From NCBI GenBank assembly GCA_022511505.1, contig JAFLTK010000073.1:1-5648 (forward strand): DNA of 5,648 nt, in the 5' to 3' direction. The translations under genes were made by a program, and so were the position numbers. The number at the start of each line of letters is the position of its first letter. Within the stretch, counting starts at the first letter, position 1. This document shows positions 1-5,418 of the stretch, one piece after another. This DNA is from Muribaculaceae bacterium. Its GTDB lineage: Bacteria; Bacteroidota; Bacteroidia; Bacteroidales; Muribaculaceae. Below the pieces are notes generated by a model. It was not told the DNA's origin. It made no database searches and saw only the letters and a program-made list of their open reading frames with translations.

Positions 1-52
1 TTAAAATCCCTTGGCCATTGCGGCTGTGCGGGTTCGAGTCCCGCTTCGAGCA
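1..52 (+). tRNA. tRNA-Leu(UAA), 3' part only
   Basis: This is the 3' half of a leucine tRNA reading UUA codons; the 5' half lies outside the window. The first base fits U33, the anticodon TAA is at 2-4, and TCCCT at 7-11 is the 3' side of the anticodon stem. A long class II variable arm follows, with GCC/GGC pairing around ATTGC. The T arm is exact: GCGGG (28-32), loop TTCGAGT (33-39), CCCGC (40-44). The acceptor 3' strand is 45-51 and the discriminator base is A52. The bases after A52 are CAA, so CCA is not encoded and must be added enzymatically. The anticodon-to-T-arm sequence closely resembles the well-known E. coli tRNA-Leu(UAA), which supports the identity. Confidence 0.93.
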
Positions 53-78
53 CAAATGAGGCTGATAATCAACCGATT
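49..78 (+). repeat. Direct repeat copy A, starts in the tRNA acceptor end
   Basis: This 30-base segment begins with AGCACAA, covering the last tRNA bases, and runs into the terminator stem. It aligns without gaps to 110-139 with 25 of 30 identities, a period of 61 bases. See copy B. Confidence 0.75.
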
Positions 79-93
79 ATCAGCCTCATTTGT
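52..93. terminator. Perfect 19-bp hairpin directly after the tRNA
   Basis: Bases 52-70 pair without mismatch with 75-93 around a four-base loop (AACC). The outer part of the 3' arm is CATTTGTT, a weak U-rich stretch, so it probably ends the tRNA transcript. It is almost symmetric and could also stop transcripts arriving on the minus strand from the zinc-ribbon gene. The stem begins at the discriminator base A52, so the precursor's trailer would be sequestered before 3' processing. Confidence 0.7.
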
Positions 94-109
94 TCAAGAA
101 AATGGCTAA

Positions 110-139
110 AGCACAATTTAGCATGATAATCAGCCGATT
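110..139 (+). repeat. Direct repeat copy B, decayed trailer copy
   Basis: This copy also starts with AGCACAA and ends with TGATAATCAGCCGATT, which differs at one base from 63-78. It lacks the matching 3' hairpin arm, so it no longer forms the long hairpin of copy A. Within and before it, GCTAAA (105-110) can pair with TTTAGC (117-122). It may be a remnant of a second tRNA trailer or of an integration or duplication event. Confidence 0.7.
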
Positions 140-159
140 GACGGCAGAATGAAAGAGAT

Positions 160-318
160 TTAGAAGTTTCGAGGGACCGGAGACCCTGAAATTCTTTGAG
201 TAAATTTAGTTCCACATTTCGGGCAGCGCGGAAACAAAGTTAGGACAATTCCCCCGAGGATGTGGGAGAATTCGTGACCGCAACGAAGACAGCGGCGTTT
301 TTGCACTTCAATCAACAT
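160..318 (-). CDS. Small C4 zinc-ribbon protein, 52 residues
   Basis: This short reading frame runs from ATG at 318 to TAA at 160-162. It encodes a basic protein with two zinc knuckles, CLRCGH (Cys10, Cys13) and CPKCGT (Cys32, Cys35), separated by 18 residues. The spacer includes the hydrophobic stretch ILGGIVLTLF. The C-x2-C...C-x2-C arrangement with CG after each pair is the standard zinc-ribbon fold, so binding of one zinc ion is a firm expectation. The role is unknown; such proteins may bind nucleic acid or partner proteins. No signal peptide is evident. It converges on the tRNA-Leu and diverges from the exporter operon. A TAnnTTTG box at 348-355 fits transcription with a leader of roughly 20-25 bases, which supports this start. 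The tail after the second knuckle is short and basic (KFTQRISGSPVPRNF). The regular cysteine pattern makes a chance frame unlikely. Confidence 0.8.
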   Translation of the reverse strand: MLIEVQKRRCLRCGHEFSHILGGIVLTLFPRCPKCGTKFTQRISGSPVPRNF

Positions 319-347
319 GGGTTAATGTTTTATAGTTAATGATGGTG

Positions 348-355
348 CAAAAATA
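348..355 (-). promoter_or_regulatory. Predicted -7 box for the zinc-ribbon gene
   Basis: Read on the minus strand the sequence is TATTTTTG, matching the Bacteroidota -7 consensus TAnnTTTG. It lies 30 bases upstream of the ATG at 318, so the start site would be near 341. I see no clear TTTG at the expected -33 position, so this is moderate. Confidence 0.45.
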
Positions 356-364
356 GTAACATCA

Positions 365-383
365 TCTGCCATTTGGTGGCAGA
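365..383. other. 7-bp perfect hairpin in divergent intergenic region
   Basis: TCTGCCA (365-371) pairs exactly with TGGCAGA (377-383) around TTTGG. On the plus strand a run of six T (389-394) follows five bases later, so a weak terminator is possible. It also sits just upstream of the minus-strand promoter at 348-355 and could be a regulator-binding dyad. Confidence 0.4.
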
Positions 384-398
384 AGCGATTTTTTGTTT

Positions 399-434
399 CA
401 ATTAAGATTGAAGAATGATGGACAATCTCGATTG
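399..434. promoter_or_regulatory. Two CAAT-N4-ATTG dyads, possible operator pair
   Basis: CAATTAAGATTG (399-410) and CAATCTCGATTG (423-434) share the dyad CAAT-N4-ATTG, with centres 24 bases apart. AGATTG (405-410) is also complementary to CAATCT (423-428), giving an alternative RNA or cruciform stem. They lie between the two divergent promoters. A regulatory role is inferred from geometry only. Confidence 0.35.
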
Positions 435-460
435 AAAAAGTCCCGCGACGGGGAATTTTT
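435..460. terminator. Bidirectional terminator-like hairpin before exporter promoter
   Basis: AAAAA (435-439) and TTTTT (456-460) flank TCCC (441-444) paired with GGGA (451-454) around a six-base loop, with one G/A mismatch between the two stem parts. The result has a GC core with a T run on either strand. It sits just upstream of the exporter's -33 element, so it may insulate that promoter or stop antisense transcripts. No gene is visible that it would obviously terminate. Confidence 0.4.
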
Positions 461-469
461 GGCGATTGG

Positions 470-500
470 TTGCACGTTAGAAAGTAATTTTCTAATTTTG
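470..500 (+). promoter_or_regulatory. Promoter of the exporter-ispD-recG operon
   Basis: TAATTTTG (493-500) is an exact match to the Bacteroidota -7 box TAnnTTTG, and TTG at 470-472 stands 20 bases upstream as a plausible -33 element. The box is preceded immediately by a near copy, TAATTTTC (485-492). The expected start site is around 505-508, on or beside the ATG at 506. The transcript would be leaderless, or would have a leader of a few bases if the ATG at 512 is used. Confidence 0.65.
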
Positions 501-505
501 TAGTC

Positions 506-1177
506 ATGGAAATGTTACCGCTCATTATTGTCCGCGGATTGCTGATTGGTATACTGGTGTCGGCGCCCATGGGGCCCATCGGTATGCTCTGTATCCAGCG
601 CACCCTCAGCAAGGGTCGTTGGCCGGCTTTCTTTACGGGCCTCGGTGCGGCGCTTTCCGACGTGATTTACTCGCTGTTGACCGGCTTCTCGCTCTCCTTC
701 ATTACCGACTTCATAACAGCCCATCAGATTGCGTTGCAAATATCCGGTAGCGTGGTGTTTATCGCCTACGCGCTGTATCTGTATCGAGTCAGCCCGACCC
801 GGACGATAGCCGCACCCAATATTCCGGCCAACACCTACTGGAAAGATTTTGTGACCGGCTTCCTGCTGACGTTCTCCAACCCGCTGATTGTCTTTTTTAT
901 CATCACACTTTTTGCTCGCTTTAATTTCCTCGTTCCCGAATTTATGGCCTACCACTATGTGGTCGGCTATGCGAGCATTGCCGTCGGAGCCGTGGTGTGG
1001 TGGTTTTTTGTGACAACGGCAGTCAGCCGCGTTCGCTCGCGCTTCAACACGCGTTCGCTCATCCTGATAAACCGCGTTCTTGCCATAATTCTCATACTCA
1101 TAGCGGTTTATGGCATCGTCACGGGTGTTAATGATTACCTTGGCCATCCGTTGAATTTCTCAATCTCAATATTATGA
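506..1177 (+). CDS. LysE/RhtB-type amino-acid exporter family protein
   Basis: A 223-residue inner-membrane protein, the usual size for the LysE/RhtB/CadD translocator superfamily, which exports amino acids and related small molecules by secondary transport. Six hydrophobic segments are visible at about residues 4-26, 41-65, 75-94, 115-140, 150-174 and 187-208. The first contains the family hallmark SAPMGPIG (19-26). GLGAALSD (45-52) starts the second, and FSNPLIVF (123-130) carries the conserved Asn-Pro of segment four. A basic stretch (RVRSRFNTRS, 175-184) precedes the last segment and fits a cytoplasmic loop. The substrate cannot be read from sequence. ATG 506 is preferred because it gives the normal N-terminus, but ATG 512 (Met3) fits the promoter position as well. 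It is the first gene of an operon; its stop overlaps the ispD start by four bases. Confidence 0.85.
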   Translation: MEMLPLIIVRGLLIGILVSAPMGPIGMLCIQRTLSKGRWPAFFTGLGAALSDVIYSLLTGFSLSFITDFITAHQIALQISGSVVFIAYALYLYRVSPTRTIAAPNIPANTYWKDFVTGFLLTFSNPLIVFFIITLFARFNFLVPEFMAYHYVVGYASIAVGAVVWWFFVTTAVSRVRSRFNTRSLILINRVLAIILILIAVYGIVTGVNDYLGHPLNFSISIL

Positions 1178-1878
1178 GCCGAAGGATTGTGCATATCATT
1201 GTTGCGGCCGGGACGGGAAGCCGTTATGGCGCGCGGCTACCAAAGCAGTTTCTGCCTCTCGACGGGGACAGGGTAGTACTGATGTCGACCATCGATGCTT
1301 TCAGACAGCGCCACGGCGAGGAAGTCATCCTGGTAATCAGCCGCGAGATGGAGGAGCACTGGCTTGACGCCTGCCGGGCGGTCGGTTTCGAGACCCCACG
1401 GTTGGTTTATGGCGGGTCGACGAGACATCAGAGTGTGGCCAATGCGCTAAAATCGCTCGGCACTGTCGGTCCCGACGACATCGTGACGGTTCACGACGGC
1501 GCGCGCCCCGTTGTCAGCGCCGCTCTGATTGAGCGCATTCTCGAGCCATTGACCGCAGGCCGTTCACGAGCCGTTGTACCCGCCGTTGCCGTTACCGACT
1601 CGTTGAGGCAGATTGAGCCCGACGGGACATCACGCGCCGTTGACCGTAGCCTTTTCCGCGCCGTCCAGACACCTCAGGCGTTTATTGCCCGTGACTTGAT
1701 TGCGGCTTTTGAGCAGACCGAAACCGCCGAAATGACCGACGAGGCGACCGCTATCGAACGTGCCGCCCTCGGCCCGATTGAACTTGTTGCCGGCGACGTT
1801 CACAACATCAAGATTACCAACCCGGGCGACATCGAGATTGCGCGCATCTATCTACAAAACATTCACGACAGGGGATGA
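1174..1878 (+). CDS. ispD: 2-C-methyl-D-erythritol 4-phosphate cytidylyltransferase
   Basis: IspD joins CTP and 2-C-methyl-D-erythritol 4-phosphate to give CDP-methylerythritol and pyrophosphate, the third step of the cytoplasmic MEP route to isoprenoid precursors. The 234 residues match the usual length (236 in E. coli). The nucleotide-binding loop AAGTGSRYGARLPKQF (11-26) has the expected Arg17 and Lys24. VHDGARP (106-112) supplies the metal/CTP-site aspartate, TDSLR (141-145) and VDR (156-158) the substrate-site residues, TPQAF (166-170) follows, and NIK (211-213) gives the C-terminal catalytic-site lysine. All family signatures appear intact. The ATG overlaps the exporter stop as ATGA, and the end overlaps recG in the same way, so the three genes are probably one transcript with coupled translation. 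The related ribitol-phosphate cytidylyltransferases (TarI) are a less likely alternative. Confidence 0.93.
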   Translation: MSRRIVHIIVAAGTGSRYGARLPKQFLPLDGDRVVLMSTIDAFRQRHGEEVILVISREMEEHWLDACRAVGFETPRLVYGGSTRHQSVANALKSLGTVGPDDIVTVHDGARPVVSAALIERILEPLTAGRSRAVVPAVAVTDSLRQIEPDGTSRAVDRSLFRAVQTPQAFIARDLIAAFEQTETAEMTDEATAIERAALGPIELVAGDVHNIKITNPGDIEIARIYLQNIHDRG

Positions 1879-3983
1879 ACAGGCTGAGGGACCGCGACAT
1901 AACATACCTGAAGTCGGTAGGACCGGCACGCGCCAAGTTGCTCAAAGCCGAGCTTGGCATCAGTTCCTATTATGACCTGCTGTACCATTTCCCGACGAGT
2001 TACCTTGACCGCAGTCGCGTTTACCGCATTGCCGATTTTCCGCGCGACGTCGAGGAGTCGTCGATGCCTGCAATGCTCGTAAAGGGCGAGTTTGTCTCGT
2101 TCTCGGTGCATGGCGAAGGGGCGAAAATGCGCTTGGTCGGCTTGTTTTCAGATGGTAGCGGGCTGATGGAGATAGTGTGGTTCAGGCGCATCGCCGAGAT
2201 ACGCAAGGCCTATACCAACGGGCGCCGATATGTCGTTTTTGGCAAGCCCGCGATGTTCAACGGCCGCTGGTCAATGACCCACCCAGAGGTCGATGCCGAG
2301 GGGAGCAACGCCGACTCTACCGGCCTGCGCGGCAACTATCCGCTGACCGAGAAACTGCGCCAGCGTGGCATTACCTCGCGCACAATCTACGGTCTCGTGG
2401 CTCAGGTGCTCGGCAACCTTCCCCCAAACTTGACCGAGACGTTGCCTCAGTCGATAATATCCCACTTCAGGCTGATGCCCCTCGCGCGCGCAATTGTCGC
2501 CATCCATGCACCCAAGGATGCAGCCGAACTCGACGCGGCACGCAATCGCTTCAAGTGGGAAGAGTTGTTCTACTTGCAACTTGATATTCAGCGGTTTTGT
2601 CGCAATCGCGCTGCATCATCGGGCGGCTTTGTGTTCGGCAAAATCGGCTATTATTTCAACACATTCTATAAAGAGTGTCTGCCCTTTGAACTGACCGGAG
2701 CACAGAAACGTGTCATCCGCCAAATCAGAAAAGACACCTGCACCGGCAAGCAGATGAACCGACTGCTGCAGGGCGACGTCGGCAGTGGCAAAACGCTCGT
2801 GGCGCTAATGTCGATGCTCATAGCGCTCGACAACCAATATCAAGCGTGTCTCATGGCGCCCACCGAAATACTTGCCACTCAACACTTTGAAACAATATCG
2901 TCGATGGTCGGAGGCCTTGGGATAAACGTTAAACTGCTGACCGGCTCAACGCCCAAAAAGGCGCGCGACCTGATTCACGAAGGCCTCCAAAGCGGCGCCG
3001 TCCACATCCTTATCGGCACTCACGCCGTCATCGAGGACAACGTCAAGTTTAAGAACCTCGGGATGGCGGTCATCGACGAGCAACACCGCTTTGGCGTCGC
3101 CCAACGCGCGCGCCTCTGGACCAAAAACATCATTCCGCCCCATGTGCTCGTGATGACGGCAACGCCCATTCCGCGAACGCTCGCCATGACCGTCTATGGC
3201 GACCTCGACCTCTCGGTTATCGACGAATTGCCACCCGGCCGCAAGCCGATTGTGACCGTACTCAGATATGAAAACAAACGCATGGACGTCTATCGCGCCA
3301 TTGGCGAGCAACTTAGGCAAGGACGCCAAGTTTATATCGTCTATCCGTTGATTGAAGAAAACGAGAAACTCGACCTCAAAAGCCTCGAGGAGGGATATGA
3401 AATGATTTGTGACACCTTCCGCGACTACAAAATTGCATACGTTCACGGGCGCATGAAGCCGGCCGAAAAAGACTACCAGATGAGTATATTCGCGTCGGGC
3501 GAGGCGCGCATTATGGTTGCCACGACTGTTATCGAGGTGGGCGTCAACGTGCCAAACGCTACCACGATGGTTATCGAGAATGCCGAGCGCTTTGGCCTTT
3601 CACAGCTCCATCAACTTCGCGGACGAGTGGGCCGCGGCGGCGACCAAAGTTACTGCATCCTCATGTCCAAGCCCCAACTTTCCAAAACTACGCGCGAACG
3701 ACTGACACTGATGACCCAGACCACCGACGGCTTTGTAATTGCCGAGGCCGACATGAAAATGCGCGGCCCGGGCGACATGGAGGGAACTGCCCAGAGCGGA
3801 CTGATTTTTGACCTCAAGGTTGCCAATCTGACCAAGGACGCCGACCTCGTCGAGCAAACACGCGACGCCGCCATCGCCCTGCTCAACGCCGACCCCATGC
3901 TCGCCGCCCCCGACAACCGCATCGCCGCCCGCCAACTTACCCTCCTCACCAACCGTATCGCCGACTGGAGCCGCATCAGTTAA
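1875..3983 (+). CDS. recG: ATP-dependent DNA helicase RecG
   Basis: RecG is a superfamily 2 double-strand DNA translocase that remodels stalled replication forks and branch-migrates Holliday junctions. The 702 residues compare with 693 in E. coli. The N-terminal helices (YLKSVGPARAKLL, 11-23) and the OB-fold wedge domain (about 60-155) precede the helicase core. Visible motifs are motif Q/I region TGAQKRVI (274-281), Walker A GDVGSGKT (300-307), motif Ib-like GTHAVIED (381-388), Walker B DEQH (401-404), motif III TATPIPRT (428-435), motif V around TTVIEVGVNVP (550-560) and motif VI QLRGRVGRG (580-588). The translocation (TRG) region has Arg630 and Gln640 in RGPGDMEGTAQSG; Ala639 replaces the arginine found in E. 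coli. The gene begins inside the ispD stop (ATGA) and ends 111 bases before the convergent hsdS. It is full length with no break. Confidence 0.96.
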   Translation: MNRLRDRDITYLKSVGPARAKLLKAELGISSYYDLLYHFPTSYLDRSRVYRIADFPRDVEESSMPAMLVKGEFVSFSVHGEGAKMRLVGLFSDGSGLMEIVWFRRIAEIRKAYTNGRRYVVFGKPAMFNGRWSMTHPEVDAEGSNADSTGLRGNYPLTEKLRQRGITSRTIYGLVAQVLGNLPPNLTETLPQSIISHFRLMPLARAIVAIHAPKDAAELDAARNRFKWEELFYLQLDIQRFCRNRAASSGGFVFGKIGYYFNTFYKECLPFELTGAQKRVIRQIRKDTCTGKQMNRLLQGDVGSGKTLVALMSMLIALDNQYQACLMAPTEILATQHFETISSMVGGLGINVKLLTGSTPKKARDLIHEGLQSGAVHILIGTHAVIEDNVKFKNLGMAVIDEQHRFGVAQRARLWTKNIIPPHVLVMTATPIPRTLAMTVYGDLDLSVIDELPPGRKPIVTVLRYENKRMDVYRAIGEQLRQGRQVYIVYPLIEENEKLDLKSLEEGYEMICDTFRDYKIAYVHGRMKPAEKDYQMSIFASGEARIMVATTVIEVGVNVPNATTMVIENAERFGLSQLHQLRGRVGRGGDQSYCILMSKPQLSKTTRERLTLMTQTTDGFVIAEADMKMRGPGDMEGTAQSGLIFDLKVANLTKDADLVEQTRDAAIALLNADPMLAAPDNRIAARQLTLLTNRIADWSRIS

Positions 3984-4042
3984 AACCCCGACAGTTAGGG
4001 TGCCTTCAAGCTGATTCCATCGCCTACTGAATGGCCGCCACG

Positions 4043-4066
4043 GTAGGAATGCGACATGTCGCGCCC
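4043..4066. repeat. REP-like palindromic element, copy 1
   Basis: The core GCGACATGTCGC (4051-4062) is a perfect 12-base palindrome. The 24 bases from GTA (4043) match copy 2 at 5290-5313 at 18 positions, including an uninterrupted GCGACATGTCG. It lies in the spacer between recG and the end of hsdS. From memory, similar palindromes (GTAGGGACGCGAC and its complement) recur in Bacteroidota intergenic DNA; I cannot count copies here. Confidence 0.6.
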
Positions 4067-4080
4067 ACAATCGCTGTGGG
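4064..4080. terminator. 6-bp hairpin between convergent recG and hsdS
   Basis: CCCACA (4064-4069) pairs with TGTGGG (4075-4080) around ATCGC. No T run follows directly on either strand; the nearest on the plus strand is TTTT at 4093-4096. It is only a weak candidate terminator for recG, or an extension of the neighbouring REP-like element. Confidence 0.3.
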
Positions 4081-4094
4081 GTTGATGTGTAGTT

Positions 4095-5207
4095 TTAATT
4101 GAACCAATAGTCTATGCGGCTGTCGAGGAGTGTTTGGGCATCGGCAACCTGAGTAGCTAATGTAGCTTTCATAGCTTCAATAGCCTCTATTTGCTCAGCA
4201 AATCGTTGTTGCAAAGAAAGCGGAGGAACAATAATTTTAGTATTTCGTATTTTATTTAAGTGTAGATTTGGCACGCCAATACCAATTAAAGAATTAGTAA
4301 ACTGTTCTTTGGTAAATGGATTATTGATAGCATATAAAAGATATTTTTTATCAATATCATCATTGGCTCTTAATAAAGCTAAACTGACATAAATGTCAAA
4401 AACTTCATCGGTCTCAACCAAAGCTGCTATTCCCGTTGTCCCGTTTTTACATAATAGAATATCGCCTCTTTTGGGGGCTAATCGTTTATGTAATTCTTTG
4501 TGCAAATTGAATGGAATGTATTTGATATTATTCCAATCGATATAACCGTTAACAACATCTTTGGCAGATAAAAATTTTACACCATTGATTTTATCATCAG
4601 TATAGGTTGGCGTTTGGTGTGTTCCATCAGTAATTAAAGAGCATACATCCGATAGTTTTGTAATGTTGTAACCTTTGGGGTTGGTGATTGGGTCGCCGAA
4701 CGTTTCGTAGAAAAGGGTTTGAGCGAGGCGGTCAAGGTCAGCAACTTGCTCGCGCAACGCCGCTATCCCCTCAGTTATAGTATCCAACTCGGCCACAATC
4801 TGCTCCTGCACTTCCCGAGGTGGAACAGGAATAGTAATATTTAAAAATTTTTTTACATCTAAGTTCTTTTGTGCAAGACCTCTTCCTAAGTTGTATATTT
4901 GAAATTGGTTTGCCCATAAGAACTTGTCAACATATTTTTGTAAAAGATTTTCGGAAATTTGCTTAACAGATAATCCGCTGTCATTAAGGAAAAATTTACC
5001 TGCTACAAAACGCACACATGTAGAAGACATAGCAAAGCGAGACACTATCATGCAGTTTTCTCGGTTGAAAAGTTTCGTAGAGAAAGTTGCACCGCCACCA
5101 CCGTAAACTTTATATTCACCTGGTTCGGTTTCTTTTGCAACGATACGTGTTCCGTAATTAATTTCGCAGACGTCGCCGAGGCGCTTGTATTCCCAATTGT
5201 GTTTCAT
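4095..5207 (-). CDS. hsdS: Type I restriction-modification specificity subunit (solitary)
   Basis: HsdS sets the DNA target of a type I restriction-modification complex and docks two HsdM methylase subunits. The 370 residues show the two-half layout. TRD1 (about 1-127) opens with RLGDVCEI (9-16). Conserved helix CR1 (about 129-168) follows IPVPP. TRD2 (about 178-327) starts after FGDPITNP with KLSDVCSLI (184-192), an internal echo of TRD1. Helix CR2 (about 329-367) follows IIVPP and ends in the typical SRIDYWFN. The DNA of CR1 is about 54% GC by hand count, but parts of TRD2 fall to 22-33%, a sign of domain shuffling. It has its own promoter. No hsdM, hsdR or recombinase is in the window; upstream is rpsA and downstream is recG. 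It is therefore either an orphan acting with a remote methylase or a spare specificity gene. The specificity subunit of a BcgI-like type II enzyme is an alternative. Confidence 0.88.
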   Translation of the reverse strand: MKHNWEYKRLGDVCEINYGTRIVAKETEPGEYKVYGGGGATFSTKLFNRENCMIVSRFAMSSTCVRFVAGKFFLNDSGLSVKQISENLLQKYVDKFLWANQFQIYNLGRGLAQKNLDVKKFLNITIPVPPREVQEQIVAELDTITEGIAALREQVADLDRLAQTLFYETFGDPITNPKGYNITKLSDVCSLITDGTHQTPTYTDDKINGVKFLSAKDVVNGYIDWNNIKYIPFNLHKELHKRLAPKRGDILLCKNGTTGIAALVETDEVFDIYVSLALLRANDDIDKKYLLYAINNPFTKEQFTNSLIGIGVPNLHLNKIRNTKIIVPPLSLQQRFAEQIEAIEAMKATLATQVADAQTLLDSRIDYWFN

Positions 5208-5222
5208 TGCATGTATTTTTCA

Positions 5223-5230
5223 CAAAGTTA
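5223..5230 (-). promoter_or_regulatory. Predicted -7 box of the hsdS promoter
   Basis: On the minus strand the sequence is TAACTTTG, an exact TAnnTTTG match, 15 bases upstream of the hsdS ATG. TTTA, 17 bases further upstream, is a weak -33 element. Transcription would start near 5216-5218, leaving a leader of about ten bases with no Shine-Dalgarno sequence. hsdS is therefore probably expressed independently of rpsA. Confidence 0.6.
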
Positions 5231-5289
5231 CATATTTTTGCCGAGTTTAAATCTATAGACCGGGAGAAATTGCCGTTCCTTTTGTCCCC

Positions 5290-5313
5290 GTAAAGACGCG
5301 ACATGTCGGGTCC
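5290..5313. repeat. REP-like palindromic element, copy 2
   Basis: GACGCGACATGTCGGGTC (5295-5312) is a palindrome apart from one mismatched pair (5298/5309). It shares GCGACATGTCG and the flanking GTA and CC with copy 1 (18 of 24 bases). It lies between the rpsA terminator and the hsdS promoter, so the two copies bracket the hsdS gene. Confidence 0.6.
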
Positions 5314-5350
5314 GCTCTAACCAACAACTTGCTAATTTGTATGTTGCCTC

Positions 5351-5387
5351 AAAAAAAGAGCGGTTGCCCCGCTCAGGGCAACCGCTC
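5351..5387 (-). terminator. Strong intrinsic terminator of rpsA
   Basis: On the minus strand GAGCGGTTGCCC (5387-5376) pairs perfectly over 12 bp with GGGCAACCGCTC (5369-5358) around a six-base loop, followed at once by seven T. This is a textbook Rho-independent terminator 31 bases after the rpsA stop. It separates rpsA from hsdS. Confidence 0.95.
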
Positions 5388-5418
5388 AGTATAACGGATT
5401 GTAATTCAGAGTCTGAGA

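Noticed and set aside
169..192. Hairpin TTTC-AGGG/CCCT-GAAA near the zinc-ribbon stop
   Set aside because: It has a bulge, lies within the coding end and has no T run after it, so I do not call a terminator.
322..612. 96-residue minus-strand frame across the intergenic region and exporter start
   Set aside because: It covers the exporter's start and both predicted promoters, shows no recognisable motif, and its N-terminal part is the antisense of the conserved SAPMGPIG region.
515..1147. 210-residue minus-strand frame
   Set aside because: It is antisense to the clear six-segment membrane protein, and its composition (many charged residues, no fold motif) is typical of a shadow frame.
3600..4070. 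156-residue minus-strand frame overlapping the recG 3' end and the spacer
   Set aside because: It is antisense to conserved RecG motifs, and no promoter or protein motif supports it.
4700..5085. Shared GTTTCGTAGA in hsdS at about 4701 and 5072 as a possible recombination repeat
   Set aside because: It is only ten bases, encodes unrelated protein positions in different contexts, and is likely chance.
4095..5207. CRISPR array or invertible-promoter repeats near hsdS
   Set aside because: No regularly spaced repeats are present, and no inverted pair longer than the short REP-like palindromes was seen.
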